The notes under the pieces: generated by a model
Database searches by the model: none
What the model saw: only the letters and a program-made list of their open reading frames with translations
What the model was told of the DNA's origin: nothing
Shown here: piece after piece, positions 12,401 through 24,000 of the stretch
How positions within the stretch are numbered: position 1 is the stretch's first letter
How the letters are laid out: the number at the start of each line of letters is the position of its first letter
Program-made: the position numbers and the translations under genes
Assembly: GCA_036925085.1 (NCBI GenBank)
Contig: JAUPFP010000003.1
Coordinates: 2,781,001-2,845,000, forward strand
DNA from: Brachycybe producta
Taxonomy: Eukaryota > Arthropoda > Diplopoda > Playtdesmida > Andrognathidae
Reading direction: 5' to 3'
DNA: 64,000 bases

Positions 12401-15400
12401 CCCACTGCAAAGGATTGAACCCATGATCAGCATTACCAATGGGCTGAGACACTAACCACTACACCAACAACACGAGACCCAATTACATCTTGTTTTACTT
12501 TTTAGACCTTTTTCTTTATAAATCACAAAAACATGCTTTTGATTAATTCACTTGTTTCAATCTCAATTCAGCTTTTAAAGTTTAGTGGGATTTCTGAAAG
12601 AATTTTTGAACTCCTCAGACGGCTTTTTAAGAAATTTAAACATTTCAATTTTTGGCCTTTTATTACATTTTTCTTTAAAAGATTTCAAACCTTGATTAAA
12701 TTAATGGAGATTTTTAAAGCTTTTTGGTACTTCTAAGGTCAGTTGAACTCTCCCGTGGCTTTTTCAAGACTTTTAAACAATTTACAATTGTTGGCTGTTA
12801 TTTTTTTGTTATTTTCTTTAAAGTTACTTTTTGGAACTTCTGAGGTTTCTTTTGAAACTATTTTGTTTCTTCACAAAATGTGTTCGACCAATTTGTCTCC
12901 AATAAAAAAACAAAAACAAATGGTGTTTACCAGGTCGCAAAGGATAACCTTCTCGATGGTTATTCGGTTCCGCTTGCGGAATATTATAAAATTCCGGTGT
13001 GAAACCAAACTGTTTCCATACTTGATGATAGTTATGAATCGATTTCAGAGCAGAATCGAGATCACCAACGAGAGTCTAAAAAAGTAGAAGATCGTTAAAC
13101 TGAAAAACGATCGAAATCAAAACCGAAAGCGCAAATTACGAGTAATCCCGGCCAGAATGCTTCCAGAGACTGAAACACGGGTAGAGTCACTTGGCCCTTC
13201 TGCATGTTGACCCACATGTGCCAGTCGTCGTGCATTATGTAACGAGATATCGATTTACGATATTCTGAACGAAACAAAAGAAGTCCAAGTTCAGAGAACA
13301 TAAAGAAAAGAAACTCAGGGTTCACAGACGAGCGACTTTTAGTGGTCAAGAGATGGACTGCAAAAAGTTGTCGGTACGTGAGCGTAACCCTACCACTTAT
13401 AGAATCTACAGTCACTTATGGAAACTACAGTTACTTTCAAAAGTAACTGTTAGCATTGATGAGAAGTAATTGGTGACTTTATTACAGTTACAGTTACTTC
13501 TGAAAGTAACTGTTACCACTGGTGAAAAGTAATTCATGATTTTGTTACAGATACTTCTAAAAGTAACTCTCACCAATAGCAAAAGTTAATATCGTGACTT
13601 CGTTAAATCTGTAATTTAAAAAAATCAAGAAATTCACCATTAAACATTCCCATAAGTTCCGGTTTCTGTAATAAAATGGCTCCTTTGACTAAATACTCGT
13701 AATACGAATCGACTCCGGCACCGATTCCGGAATCGACCGCAGTCCACTTTCCGCTCATCACATCCACGTGATTTCCAACCAATCCAATCGGTGATCTCAG
13801 TTCCCACATCGTCCGCATCGCTTTCAATGCAACAGCCTCGAACGAAGGATCGCCGGTCAGTCTACTCAGAGTTCCGAACTCGACCAAAAATGTCGTCACT
13901 CCGGCAGTACAAGTGACTGTCGTTTCTCCAATCGGAACGCCGTGACGAAGGTTAACCGTTCCGTACGGCATTCCAGTATCGGTTTCAAATGCTAGCAGAA
14001 GATAAACAACATAAAACGAATGATTCTCGTTGGATCCTCTTAATGTGAAAGATGATTCCGTTCGTTATCGAGACTTTACCTGGTAAAAGGCGTCTGGCAA
14101 TTGTTTCGGCTAACCGTAAAAGCGGACCCGAACAGGGCCAACCGGGTTCTAAATTCATTCCGACACGATGAGAAAGTAAATGTGCCGAAAGGAGACCTCC
14201 TACCACTTTAATACAAATAGCTATTAGTTAACTAACAACGAACCGATTGAAATGAACTTTTTATGAGAACAATTAAACCTCGAATGTTTGTCTCAAAGAC
14301 GGAAACATTAATGTTCATGTCAAAGTTGACTCTTTCGACGAGTAATTGAGCAACACGACGGAATTCGCTGAAGTTTCCCATTATGGCTAAAGTGTCCAAA
14401 GCATCGATCAGCGTCAACGAGAAACTACGAAACAAAAAATAAAACCGACATTCGGCTACAATTGATCATCAATTCAATTCTATGCATGGAAAAGTAACTG
14501 ACTATTAAGTTAATCTTAAAGAGTTACTTCTTGAATGCATACCAATTATTTTTTTTTTATTTACTTAAAAATTGTAACTTTAGTTACTTGAGTTAATTAA
14601 ATAAAAATTAGCATTGTAACTTTTGGTTCATTCATTTACTTGAAGAAAAGTAACTTTATTTTTCTATTCTGTTATTTTAAAAAAAGTAACTTTTCAATTC
14701 ATGTTCCTTCAGTTACTTTACAAAAAGTAAATTTCTAACTTTAGATGCTATTTCAGTTACTGTTTTAAGTAACTGAAATATAAATTAAGTTAATTTTCTT
14801 TAACTAACTCAAAATAACATCTAAAGTTACAATTTTTTTTTAGTAGGTGTTAACTAACTAAATGGAAAAATAGTTACTTTTTTTTAAGTAACTGAAAATG
14901 ACACACAAAATTACAAAGTTACTTTTTTAAGTTACTAAAAGAACAGAACTTTCAAAAGTTACTTTATTTATTTTTAAATTTAAGGAAGTAATTTTGCAAC
15001 TTCATAGTTGCGCTATCACTTAAGATAAGAAAAGTAACTTTAATTATTCATTAAGTTACTTATAGAAGACACTTTGTAACTTTAGATTTCCATTCATGTA
15101 TCCATTCGGTAACTTTCGGCACTAACATATGCTCGTAACTTTTTCCTCGAGTTACTCGATCTTCTTCGGTTACTTTCGAAGTGATCGGACCATTATTTTC
15201 AAAATTACAAAAATCTGCTTCATTAGTTAACTTATTACTTTTAGAAGTAATTTTGTAAACTCCAATATTGTTAATTAAGTAACGTAACAACCAACAGTTA
15301 CTTTAAATCTGACTTGTCGAAAGTAACTTTGACAGAAGTAACTTTTCCAGTCCGCTCTAACCAGACAAACACACTGATCTTCTGATCCACTGACCTTCCC

Positions 15401-15875
15401 CAAGTGTCAACCCCATCACAACTCAATGGCCGCAGTTCGTCATAAGGATAAGCGTTCAATAAATAATTATCATAAGCATGATAGAACATTCGTTCAACTT
15501 TATCTCTGAAAAATAGAAAACAACAACAAAAATATAAGTAAAGGCAACATAATTAGGTAATTAAGTCGAAAAAAAAAACACTTTTAAAACAAAAAATCCG
15601 CAATGCACAACTAAGGGATGCCCAACCTTTACGCAAAAGGGCTACACACAACATAATTTAAATGTTTAAAAAAGTGGCTCGCGAGCCGCACATTGACGAT
15701 CTAGCGAAAAACCACATAATAATAAAGAGTTACGCATTTAAAATCTCATATTTGCATACCGATACGTCCGTATTTCAGTTTCTGTTATTCGTTTACTAAA
15801 AACTAAGTGAAATACAGGTTGTAAACTACAAAAAGCCGCTAAAACTAGCAGAAACGGCACATAGAAGCCCGCCAT
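9445..15875 (-). CDS. EDEM2: ER degradation-enhancing alpha-mannosidase-like protein 2 (EDEM2)
   Basis: GH47-family ER protein that starts mannose trimming of misfolded glycoproteins for ERAD. Exons, 5' to 3' on the minus strand: 15875-15760, 15505-15395, 14424-14279, 14205-14080, 13991-13638, 13264-13140, 13075-12931, 11796-11675, 11585-11396, 10313-9445. They sum to 2304 nt, 767 aa, with phases consistent throughout. Residues 1-25 form a hydrophobic signal or anchor ([15 protein letters not shown]). Diagnostic GH47/EDEM motifs are intact: [75 protein letters not shown]. The acidic residues in FETN, GVDS and RPELIE are the ones expected to be catalytic. The last exon adds 288 residues, against roughly 90 after the same point in human EDEM2. 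The extra length is Ser/Asp-rich low complexity, yet the extreme C-terminus keeps SCPAQPF. Introns carry repeats and a tRNA-derived SINE. No canonical AATAAA was found; a weak GATAAA lies at 9386-9391 on the minus strand. The N-terminal exon is the least certain. Confidence 0.93.
10360..11165. repeat. 'AACCCTCTGAGCAGGGTTCC' repeat in EDEM2 intron 9
   Basis: About five diverged units of roughly 130-150 bp with TTCAAGTTCAAGTGCCAAG, TCTTGAATTTGGGCCTTA and ACCCTCTGAGCAGGGTTCC blocks. Each unit is partly self-complementary. The same family forms the tandem array in SIRT3 intron 4, and lies at 6895-7015, 51670-51900, 60780-60860 and 63005-63250. Confidence 0.7.
12350..12482 (-). mobile_element. tRNA-derived SINE fragment in EDEM2 intron 8
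   Basis: The minus strand shows GTTGGTGTAGTGGTTAGTG (a Pol III A box) and, 36 bases on, GGGTTCAATCC (B box). Between them TCAGC and GCTGA can pair, but the loop is 11 bases instead of 7, so this is not a functional tRNA. A non-tRNA tail with GGTGGTGGGGACAAACAAAC follows. Confidence 0.6.
13376..13612. repeat. 'AGTAACTGTTACCA' repeat in EDEM2 intron 5
   Basis: Three irregular units built on GAAAGTAACTGTTAGCA and TTACAGTTACTTCTAAAAG. It shares the AAGTAACTTT theme with the intron-2 region at 14480-15340. Confidence 0.65.
14480..15340. repeat. 'AAGTTACTTTTTAAGTAACT' rich intron 2 of EDEM2
   Basis: Dozens of GTTACTT/AAGTAAC words in both orientations over 860 bp, so the transcript could form many short stems. 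The array is highly degenerate with no fixed period. Confidence 0.7.
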
Positions 15876-16253
15876 TACGGCGACCTAAAACACGTCAGAC
15901 AACTAATCAGCGGCTAAAAGTCGGCGGCGGCACGCCAAATCATAGAGACACTTCCAACTATTTTTAGTTGTTTGAAGTTAATTTATGCAAAAAAAAAAGT
16001 TCAATTTAAGAAACTTAAAAACATAAAATTACAAAAAAGTTCAAAAATAATTCAGATAATTGAAAAAAAATACGATAATTTGACTTGTTGTTCAATCCGC
16101 CGCCATTTATGTATTCCAATTTAGCCGCCGTCGATCAATTCAGTCTGCTAGAGATTGTTCGGAGCGCTCTAATTTATAGACTATAGCGTTATTTTATTAT
16201 AATCCATTCACTCCTTTCTAATTAGTATACGGAAATGAATCCTCATTACACAG
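15876..16253. promoter_or_regulatory. Divergent EDEM2/RPS10 promoter interval
   Basis: A 378-bp interval separates the EDEM2 ATG (minus strand) from the RPS10 TOP start (plus strand). It contains GCCGCC-type blocks near 15920-15935, 16097-16107 and 16124-16131 in otherwise A+T-rich DNA. A TGACGTG on the minus strand (15891-15897), 16 bp upstream of the EDEM2 ATG, matches the core of unfolded-protein response elements. No repeat family of this window is visible here, unlike most intergenic DNA. The promoter role is inferred from position. Confidence 0.6.
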
Positions 16254-16296
16254 CCTTTTAGCCAAACTTCCGGTTAGCCATAAAACAGCGTCCAAG
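16254..16296 (+). promoter_or_regulatory. RPS10: RPS10 5'-TOP start and noncoding first exon
   Basis: A CCTTTT tract at 16254-16259 follows a pyrimidine-rich stretch and matches the 5'-terminal oligopyrimidine start typical of ribosomal protein mRNAs. The sequence then runs to TCCAAG at 16296, followed by a GTAAAG donor. The next acceptor (TTTCGTTTAG, ending 16516) touches the RPS10 ATG, so this would be a noncoding exon 1, an arrangement also known for vertebrate RPS10. The exact transcription start is inferred. Trans-splicing at the 16516 acceptor is an alternative I cannot exclude. Confidence 0.6.
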
Positions 16297-16516
16297 GTAA
16301 AGAATGTTTAATATTTAATACAAAATCAACATTTAATCTTGAAATTATAGACCATCTAACTGTAAATAACATAAATTCATAATCTAAAGTATGTTATCGG
16401 CCACTGAAAGAGCTTATTTTCCTTATAAATCGTTCATTTTGAGCTATTTTACCGCTGTTTTCCATAACTAACTCTCTAAACTAAAAGTGTGACATTTGCC
16501 GTCTTTTTTCGTTTAG

Positions 16517-17208
16517 ATGTTGATGCCCAAGAAGAACCGTGTTGCCATTTACGAGTATCTATTCAAGGAGGGAGTTCTGGTAGCCAAGAAAGACTATCAT
16601 GCAGCTCACCATAATGATCTTACGACCGTTCCAAATCTTCACGTCATCAAAGCTTTACAAGTAAAACTTCTTTTGAACCCTGATTTTGAACCAGTTTTTA
16701 ATCATTGTTATCTTCAGTCTTTGAAATCTAGGGGTTATGTGAAGGAACAATTCGCCTGGCGTCATTTCTATTGGTATCTAACCAATGAAGGAATCCAATA
16801 TTTAAGAGATTTTCTTCATTTGCCTCCAGAAATTGTTCCATCCACTCTTAAGAGGCAACAGAGACCCGAAACAGCAAGACCGAAACCTCGAGGATGTATG
16901 ATTTTATATTCTTATGGTTGTGTTTTATGAGGGTCATTTAACGGTTTGTTTTACTGTTTTTAGCCTCTGATGCGCCTTCAAAGCCTTCGAGTGATCGTGA
17001 GGCTTACAGAAGAGCTCCTGGGGGCCCTGGAGATAAGAAGGGAGACGTCGGAATGGGAGCCTCATCTACTTTGGAATTTGTAAGTGATACTGAGCTGGTT
17101 TAGGCAATACAATGATAGTTTTCGCTTTTAAATGTTATTTTGAACTAATTGCCTTATGTATTTTTGCAGAGAGGAGGATTCGGTCGTGGACGTGGAATGC
17201 AACAGTGA
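16517..17208 (+). CDS. RPS10: 40S ribosomal protein S10 (eS10)
   Basis: Structural protein of the small ribosomal subunit. Coding exons 16517-16660, 16718-16895, 16964-17079 and 17170-17208 give 477 nt, 158 aa (human has 165). The N-terminus [19 protein letters not shown], then [19 protein letters not shown], the block [18 protein letters not shown] and [12 protein letters not shown] are close to the family. The tail is Gly/Arg-rich (RGGFGRGRG). The start codon directly abuts a splice acceptor. Intron 1 of the coding region (16661-16717) is 57 bp and has no in-frame stop, so retaining it would insert 19 residues; the family sequence shows it should be removed. It is divergent from EDEM2 across about 380 bp and lies about 0.8 kb upstream of the SIRT3 start on the same strand. 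Confidence 0.97.
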
Positions 17209-17227
17209 ATTGTATTTTGCTGATTAA

Positions 17228-17233
17228 AATAAA
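17228..17233 (+). terminator. RPS10: RPS10 polyadenylation signal
   Basis: AATAAA lies 20 nt after the stop codon. A T/GT-rich stretch follows at about 17252-17275, giving a very short 3' UTR as is usual for ribosomal protein genes. Confidence 0.75.
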
Positions 17234-17239
17234 AAAAAT

Positions 17240-17750
17240 TATAACTTAAAAATGTTTGTGTTTTTTTTTTTGGTTTGAAATATGTTATTTTTCATCTGTT
17301 ACTGTTTTGCTGTATCCGGGGCATGACTTATGAATTTTGAAGCCACCTTTAGTGCACTTAAGGGGTTGGCTAGTATTTTAATAATGCTAAAAAGACGCCA
17401 TATTAGTTCACTTTTCATTCAAATATATTAAGCTCTATGCTTCAAAAGATAAGTATAGGGTAATAAGTTCTTGTCCACTATCACTAGCGCCATCTATTAG
17501 GTATGTTTGTAGTTTTCTTATCTATAGGATTTCACAGCGTTTTGAATAAGTATTTAAGCAATTTCGTCAACGCTTTCAGGTAGAAATTTCTAATTTTGGC
17601 TGAAATCCAGTGATTCAGTGAAATTGTGAAAATTAAAAGATCTGAAACAAAAAAACCCCACTGAATTAATAAAAATAGATACTTTTTTTAAAAAAAAATT
17701 TCATATTGCGGAGGCTGTAACCACGGACAGCTGATTTTTTATTTAAAGTT
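17240..17750. other. RPS10-SIRT3 intergenic spacer
   Basis: No repeat family is obvious apart from short words. CACTAGCGCCATCTATTAGG at 17483-17502 is a CTCF-like site in reverse. Confidence 0.5.
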
Positions 17751-17751
17751 A

Positions 17752-17920
17752 TGACGTCATAGTCGCTGTCAGTAGTCAACAAAACAGCTGTGAACAATAC
17801 AACTCCGCACGTAAGGAATAACTACTGTCGCGAGCGAGTTCTATTTATCTTCCGCGTATGTAACCGCAGACATAGTGACGTCAAACATTTAATTGAAACT
17901 TATATATTTTCGTGACGTCA
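17752..17920. promoter_or_regulatory. Cluster of three palindromic CRE motifs upstream of SIRT3
   Basis: Three exact TGACGTCA octamers lie at 17752-17759, 17876-17883 and 17913-17920, all within 252 bp of the SIRT3 ATG at 18004. TATATAAT-like sequence follows near 17980-17988. This octamer binds CREB/ATF-type bZIP factors. The presence is seen; the regulatory use is inferred. Confidence 0.6.
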
Positions 17921-18003
17921 TGCGTTAAATTGCTACGTTATCAACAACTTTTTTACGTCTGCGTTAATACTACAATCGCTATATAATATCTTGTGCATCG
18001 ACA

Positions 18004-21000
18004 ATGATTTTAGCAAAAACAAGAAGTTTCTTAAATAACTTTCATTCAGTTGCGAGCCAACTTTACTCTAAAACAAGGTCAGAAAACCTGCTAACGTGCC
18101 AAAATGTTAAAATGCTAAACGCAAAGTGGCTAAAACGGTAATAACCAACCTGTGGCTCGCGAGCTGCATAGCTCTCTTAAAATACGTGGCTCGCGAGCCA
18201 CAGGTTGGTTTATATCGTTTGTAAACCCCGCCAAATGCAAAAACATACGAAATTCAACTATTTAAAAAAGAAAGTCAAACTTAGTTAGAAACTAGAATGA
18301 GCTAAACTTATTTTCATAACAAAATCTTTCAAAATTAAACTTTTTAAGATAGTTTATGAACAGCTGATTTTCGAACTCTTTGGTTTATTTTCTGTCTTTC
18401 AGAAAAGAGCAAAATAAAAAAAACTAGAAAAGTGTTTTAGAAACTAGAAGGGTACGCTCAATTACTTAGTAGTATTTTCATGTTGATTATCTTCTTTCAA
18501 AATAAACTGTTTATAATATATTTTTAAAAAAATATCGTCTGCTTAAAGTTCGGTCATTTTTAAACTCAAATAATTTATTTTGAAAGATAACACCATGTAA
18601 ATACGCTTAAGGAGTTGAGTTACCCTTCTAGTTTTTAAAACACTTTATAGTTTTCAATTAATTTTACTTCTGAAAATCAGAATAACCTGAGTTTGAGTGA
18701 CATTTACATTTGGAACCACTTTTAAGATATCTTTAAAAATAAACTTTTTATGGCAATTTCAAAAGTCGTTTTGAAATTGACGTAAAAAGTTCATTTTGAA
18801 AGATTTCGTGTTTATATTTTTTTAAAAAAAATAAACTAATTTATAACAGTTGAAAATTTTCTCTTTTCGTTATTTTCAAAGATGAATATATTAAATAATT
18901 CAGCTACCCTTCTAGTTTCTAACTCACTTCCAACTTATTCACTTTCTATCTTTCAGGAAGCAAATGAAGAGAAACTTTTCAAGTATTTTTTTAGAAACTA
19001 GAAGGGTGACCGAATCACTTAATAGTGTTTTGATGTTGATATCTTTCAAAATAAACTTTTTATAGGCAAATTCTTTTTAAAATATCATCTGTTTAAAGTT
19101 GGATTATTTTCAAACGGACATAAAAAGCTTATTTTAAAAGATATAAAATACCCCTTAAGTGGTTGAGCTGCCCTTCTAGTATTTAAAACAATCCCTTTTT
19201 CATTTGCCCTATTTTTGCAATCATTTTCTTTAGACATTTTCAGATTAGATTTTTGTCAACCGGAAGTGAAGAAAAAGATTGGACCATTGATGACGTCACA
19301 AACTGCTTACAAAGGGTCAATAATGTAGTGGTGATGGCTGGAGCTGGAATTAGTACTCCAAGTGGAATTGTTGATTTTCGGTCAAAATTAAGAAAAACTT
19401 AAAATTTTAAAACAAACTGTAATTTTTTGTTTAATTTAAATTAAATTTTTAATTAATTGCAGAACTCCTGGAACTGGACTCTATTATAATCTCGAGAAAT
19501 ATAATCTTCCGTATGCTGAAGCCATATTTGAATTGGATTATTTTTTCAAGAATCCAAAACCCTTTTTTACGTTAGCTAAAGATTTATATCCGGGAAAATA
19601 CAAACCTAATGTATCGCACTATTTTTGTAAACTGCTTCAAGAAAAAGGAAAACTGCTCAGAATGTACACTCAGAATATCGACGGATTAGAGAGAAGTGAG
19701 TGTAAAACTGCTTAAACAGGACAAGAGCTACACTGGACAAGAACCAAACAGAACAAGAGCTGCACTGGAAAAGATGCTGCACTGAACAAGAGCTAAACAA
19801 GACAAGGGCTACACTGGACAAGAGCTAAACAAGACAAGATGCTGCACTGAACAAGAGCTAAACAAGACAAGATGCTGCACTGAACAAGAGCTAAACAAGA
19901 CAAGATGCTGCACTGAACAAGAGCTAAACAAGACAAGATGCTGCACTGAACAAGAGCTAAACAAGACAAGATGCTGCACTGAACAAGAGCTAAACAAGAC
20001 AAGATGCTGCACTGAACAAGAGCTAAACAAGACAAGATGCTGCACTGAACAAGAGCTAAACAAGACAAGATGCTGCACTGAACAAGAGCTAAACAAGACA
20101 AGATGCTGCACTGAACAAGAGCTAAACAAGACAAGATGCTGCACTGAACAAGAGCTAAACAAGACAAGATGCTGCACTGAACAAGAGCTAAACAAGACAA
20201 GATGCTGCACTGAACAAGAGCTAAACAAGACAAGGTGCTGCACTGAACAAGAGCTAAACAAGACAAGGTGCTGCACTGAACAAGAGCTAAACAAGACAAG
20301 GTGCTGCACTGAACAAGAGCTAAACAAGACAAGGTGCTGCACTGAACAAGAGCTAAACAAGACATGGGCTGCACTGGACACGATTTAAACAGAACAAGAG
20401 CTCAAGTGACCATGAACAGAATCGGCCAGAAATTAATCTGAACAAGAACCGAACCGGACAGACATTTAATCTGAACAAGAACCGAACCGGACAGACATTT
20501 AATCTGAACAAGAACCGAACCGGACAGACATTTAATCTGAACAAGAACCGAACCGGACAGACATTTAATCTGAACAAGAACCGAACCGGACAGACATTTA
20601 ATCTGAACAAGAACCGAACCGGACAGACATTTAATCTGAACAAGAACCGAACCGGACAGACATTTAATCTGAACAAGAACCGAACCGGACAGACATTTAA
20701 TCTGAACAAGAACCGAACCGGACAGACATTTAATCTGAACAAGAACCGAACCGGACAGACATTTAATCTGAACAAGAACCGAACCGGACAGACATTTAAT
20801 CTGAACAAGAACTGAGCTACTGAACTGGACAGAAGCTGAACCGGACAAGATCTTAACCAAGAAAGCGCTAATCTGGACAGATGCTAACGTAAAGAAAAGC
20901 TAAACAGCTCAACTAGTTTAGCTCTTGTCCAGTTTAAACTCACCAAACTAAAGAATCCACGAACTTTCGTTTAACCGTTCTTATTTCAACCACTTGTTTT

Positions 21001-24000
21001 TCGTAAAATCAAAACTTTGGTCCAATTTTGTCAGATTTAATTATAATTTCTATAATTTCATTTTAAATTATCATGAATAATTCACTCGTAATTTCCTTCA
21101 CCAGAAGAAGAAGTAGAAGAAGGGGAAAAAAGACATTAATGACATTCATTTATTCACTTTGAAGTCATGTTGAAGGTCTTCTTTCTAGATTCTGTTTTAG
21201 TTCTACTGGGAAATTATGTAAATTTCTTAAAATTTGTAAACATGGATACTGAAAAGAAAAAAAAGTTCTAGGAATTTTTTTTTTTTTTGAAAAATCTAAC
21301 ATTATGGCCCATAAAACCCATGAAAATGTAATAATTTAGTGGCTGGCATTTCGTCGAACAAATTGGTCGAGGCCCACGGGACGTTCTCGAGTGCCACTTG
21401 TACCTCTTGCCAAAAGGCTTACGATGGTCAAGAAATACGGAAACAGATCTTCGATGACCAAATACCCAAATGTACAGTGGACAAATGTCAGGTTTGGATT
21501 ATTTTAAAGTTTAGAAAAAAATATGCCACTTCGGAAGGAGCTTCGAAAGAAGTTTTCAAACACCACGTTGTAACAAGATTGGAAGGGAATTTAGAGGTTA
21601 TTTTATTAGTCTCACTTGCACGAGGTTGCAAATTTACGTTGTCCAATGATAAACAATAACACAGGGGTTCTTCTATGTTTTAATCTTGCTTTAAGGCAGA
21701 GAGGGTTCAAGTTGGAAGTTGAAGTTCTAAGTTTTTTCTTGAATTTGGGCTTTTGACCTTCAATTTGAACTCTCGAAACAGGGTTCAAAGATAGAAAAAC
21801 CATTGAACAACGTTTTTCTATGTTGGAATCTTGCTCTATAGTTGAAACTTCAAGTTGGAAGTTGAAGTTCCAAGTCTTTTCTTGAGTTTGGTCCTTGGAA
21901 CTTTAATTTGAACTCTCAAAACCGGGTTCAAGTATAGAAAAACGTTGTTCAACGGTTTTTCTATGTTGAAATCCTGCTCTGAAGTAGAGAGTTCAAGTTA
22001 AAAGTTGAAGTTCCAAGTTTTGTCTTGAGTTTGGTCCTTGGAACTTCAATTTGAACTCTCAAAACCGGGTTCAAAGATAGAAAAACGTTGTTCAATGGGT
22101 TTTCTATGTTGGAATCCTGTTCTAAATTAGAGATTTCAAGTTGGAAGTTGAAGTTCCAAGTTTTTTTCTTGAGTTTGGTCCTTGGAACTTAAATTAGAAC
22201 TCTCAAAACGGGGTTCAAGTATAGAAAAACGTTGTTCAATGGGTTTTCTATGTTGGAATCCTGCTCTAAATTAGATATTTCAAGTTGGAAGTTGAAGTTC
22301 CAAGTTTTTTTTTAAAAAATTTGGGCCTTGGAATTATAATTTGAACCCTCTAAACAGGGTTCAAACAGTAGAAAACCCGTTATTCAAGGATTGATACTCA
22401 ATAAAACAGTGATTTTTGTTTTTCAATGTTGAAAGCAGCCTGTTCTGAGGGTTCAAAAGTACCAAGTTTCCTTTTTTGAATTTGTGTATTAAATTGGTCA
22501 TCCAGGTGTTAGAAACTACTTTTGAAGTTCTCCAGGGCTGTTATTATTGTACCATAATTAATACGATCCCAGGTTTGAAATTTTTTTCTGTCCTGAATTT
22601 TCACAGGGTATAATTAAACCAGACATTGTTTTTTTCGGAGAACAACTTCCGAGGTCTTTTTACAAATACGCGGAAGATCTTTCAAGTGCAGAAATATTAT
22701 TAGTTATGGGAAGTTCGTTACAGGTAAATTTTATATTTCTAAAAAGTTGTAGTGTTAGATGGCGCCACTAGCCCTCCTCCCATAGAAATGTACTGCAGAC
22801 ACTCCAGAGTGTCTGTAGAAGAGTGTCACACTCTTCTTCCTTTTCTTTCACGTGGCAAACTTTTAATTGCGTCATCGCTATTTCTCTACACGTGCTCTCT
22901 CTCTTCACTTATATTATGTTCTGGGTTAAGTTTGTCCACGTGCTGCTGAAAATTAAGGTTGTTTTGGACGCTTTTAGAGCTAAAAGGAGGCTGCATTCGA
23001 TGTCAACTAATTGGCGACGAGTGTAGTTTGCCACCCTATGGAGGTTACAGGCGCCATCTACCTTGCATTTTGCACAAGTATTTTTCTATGGAGCCCCCTC
23101 TTAAGAGAAAAAATTCATTTTTTTTAAAGAAAAAATTAAGAAAAATTCCGGAAAAAAAATTAAAAATGTGATTTAAATCACGTTGATTTTAATGATTAAT
23201 AAAAAAAATTAGGGATGAGACATTCGAATCCCGCGAATCTTGAAAAATATTCGAGATTCGAAAACTCGTATCTTGGCGCTTTTTTCGTCTTTCGAATCCT
23301 AACCTTAAAAAAACTGTTAAAAACTTTGGTAAAAGAGTTTTAAACTCCAATTGTTCACTAACAAAAAAACCCGGCGATTGTTGCCATTTCGGTTGGTATC
23401 CGGATCACCTTATGGCCTGACCCTGAGTGCCACACTGTGTTTTTTAATTATTAATAATTTAATATTTAATATTATTTCATTTATTTGTATCTTCTTAATG
23501 AATAATATAGGATTCTTATAGGAAGGATTCGAGGGATTCGAACATCTTTTAGGATTCGTCCCACCTCTAAAAAAATCAATTGATTTAAATCAATCCACCC
23601 TCTGTGGGGGGGTGGGGAGAGGGTGAATGTGGGTCATAATTTCATTTTAAATATTTTTCTTTTAATAAAGGTGGACCCATTTGCAAGTTTAGCCGAAATG
23701 GTGACTGAAGACATCCCTAGAGTTCTACTTAATTCGGACCCAGTTCGATCATTTGTCTGTAGTGATAGACCAAGAGATGTTCTAATCTTAGGTGAGTTTC
23801 GAGGAGGTTTTTTTTTGTTATTTATCTTTGAATTTTAATAATAATGAACCTTTTTTTATTATTATTTTGTTCTCTTTTCTTCTATATAACATCATTAAAA
23901 ACCGGAAATTCGATGTCATTAATTTTTTTTGTTTTGTTTGTGTTTTGTTTTAGGAGATGTTGCTAAGAATATTCATAGTTTAACTGAGAAACTATGTTGG

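Noticed and set aside
16517-16930. Single-exon 137-codon ORF starting at the RPS10 ATG
   Set aside because: It reads through two introns; family alignment requires removal of 16661-16717 and splicing at 16895.
19793-20860. Long stop-free minus-strand frames of 150-190 codons
   Set aside because: They are produced by 33-bp minisatellites whose unit is a multiple of three; the translation is pure repeat and lies in a SIRT3 intron.
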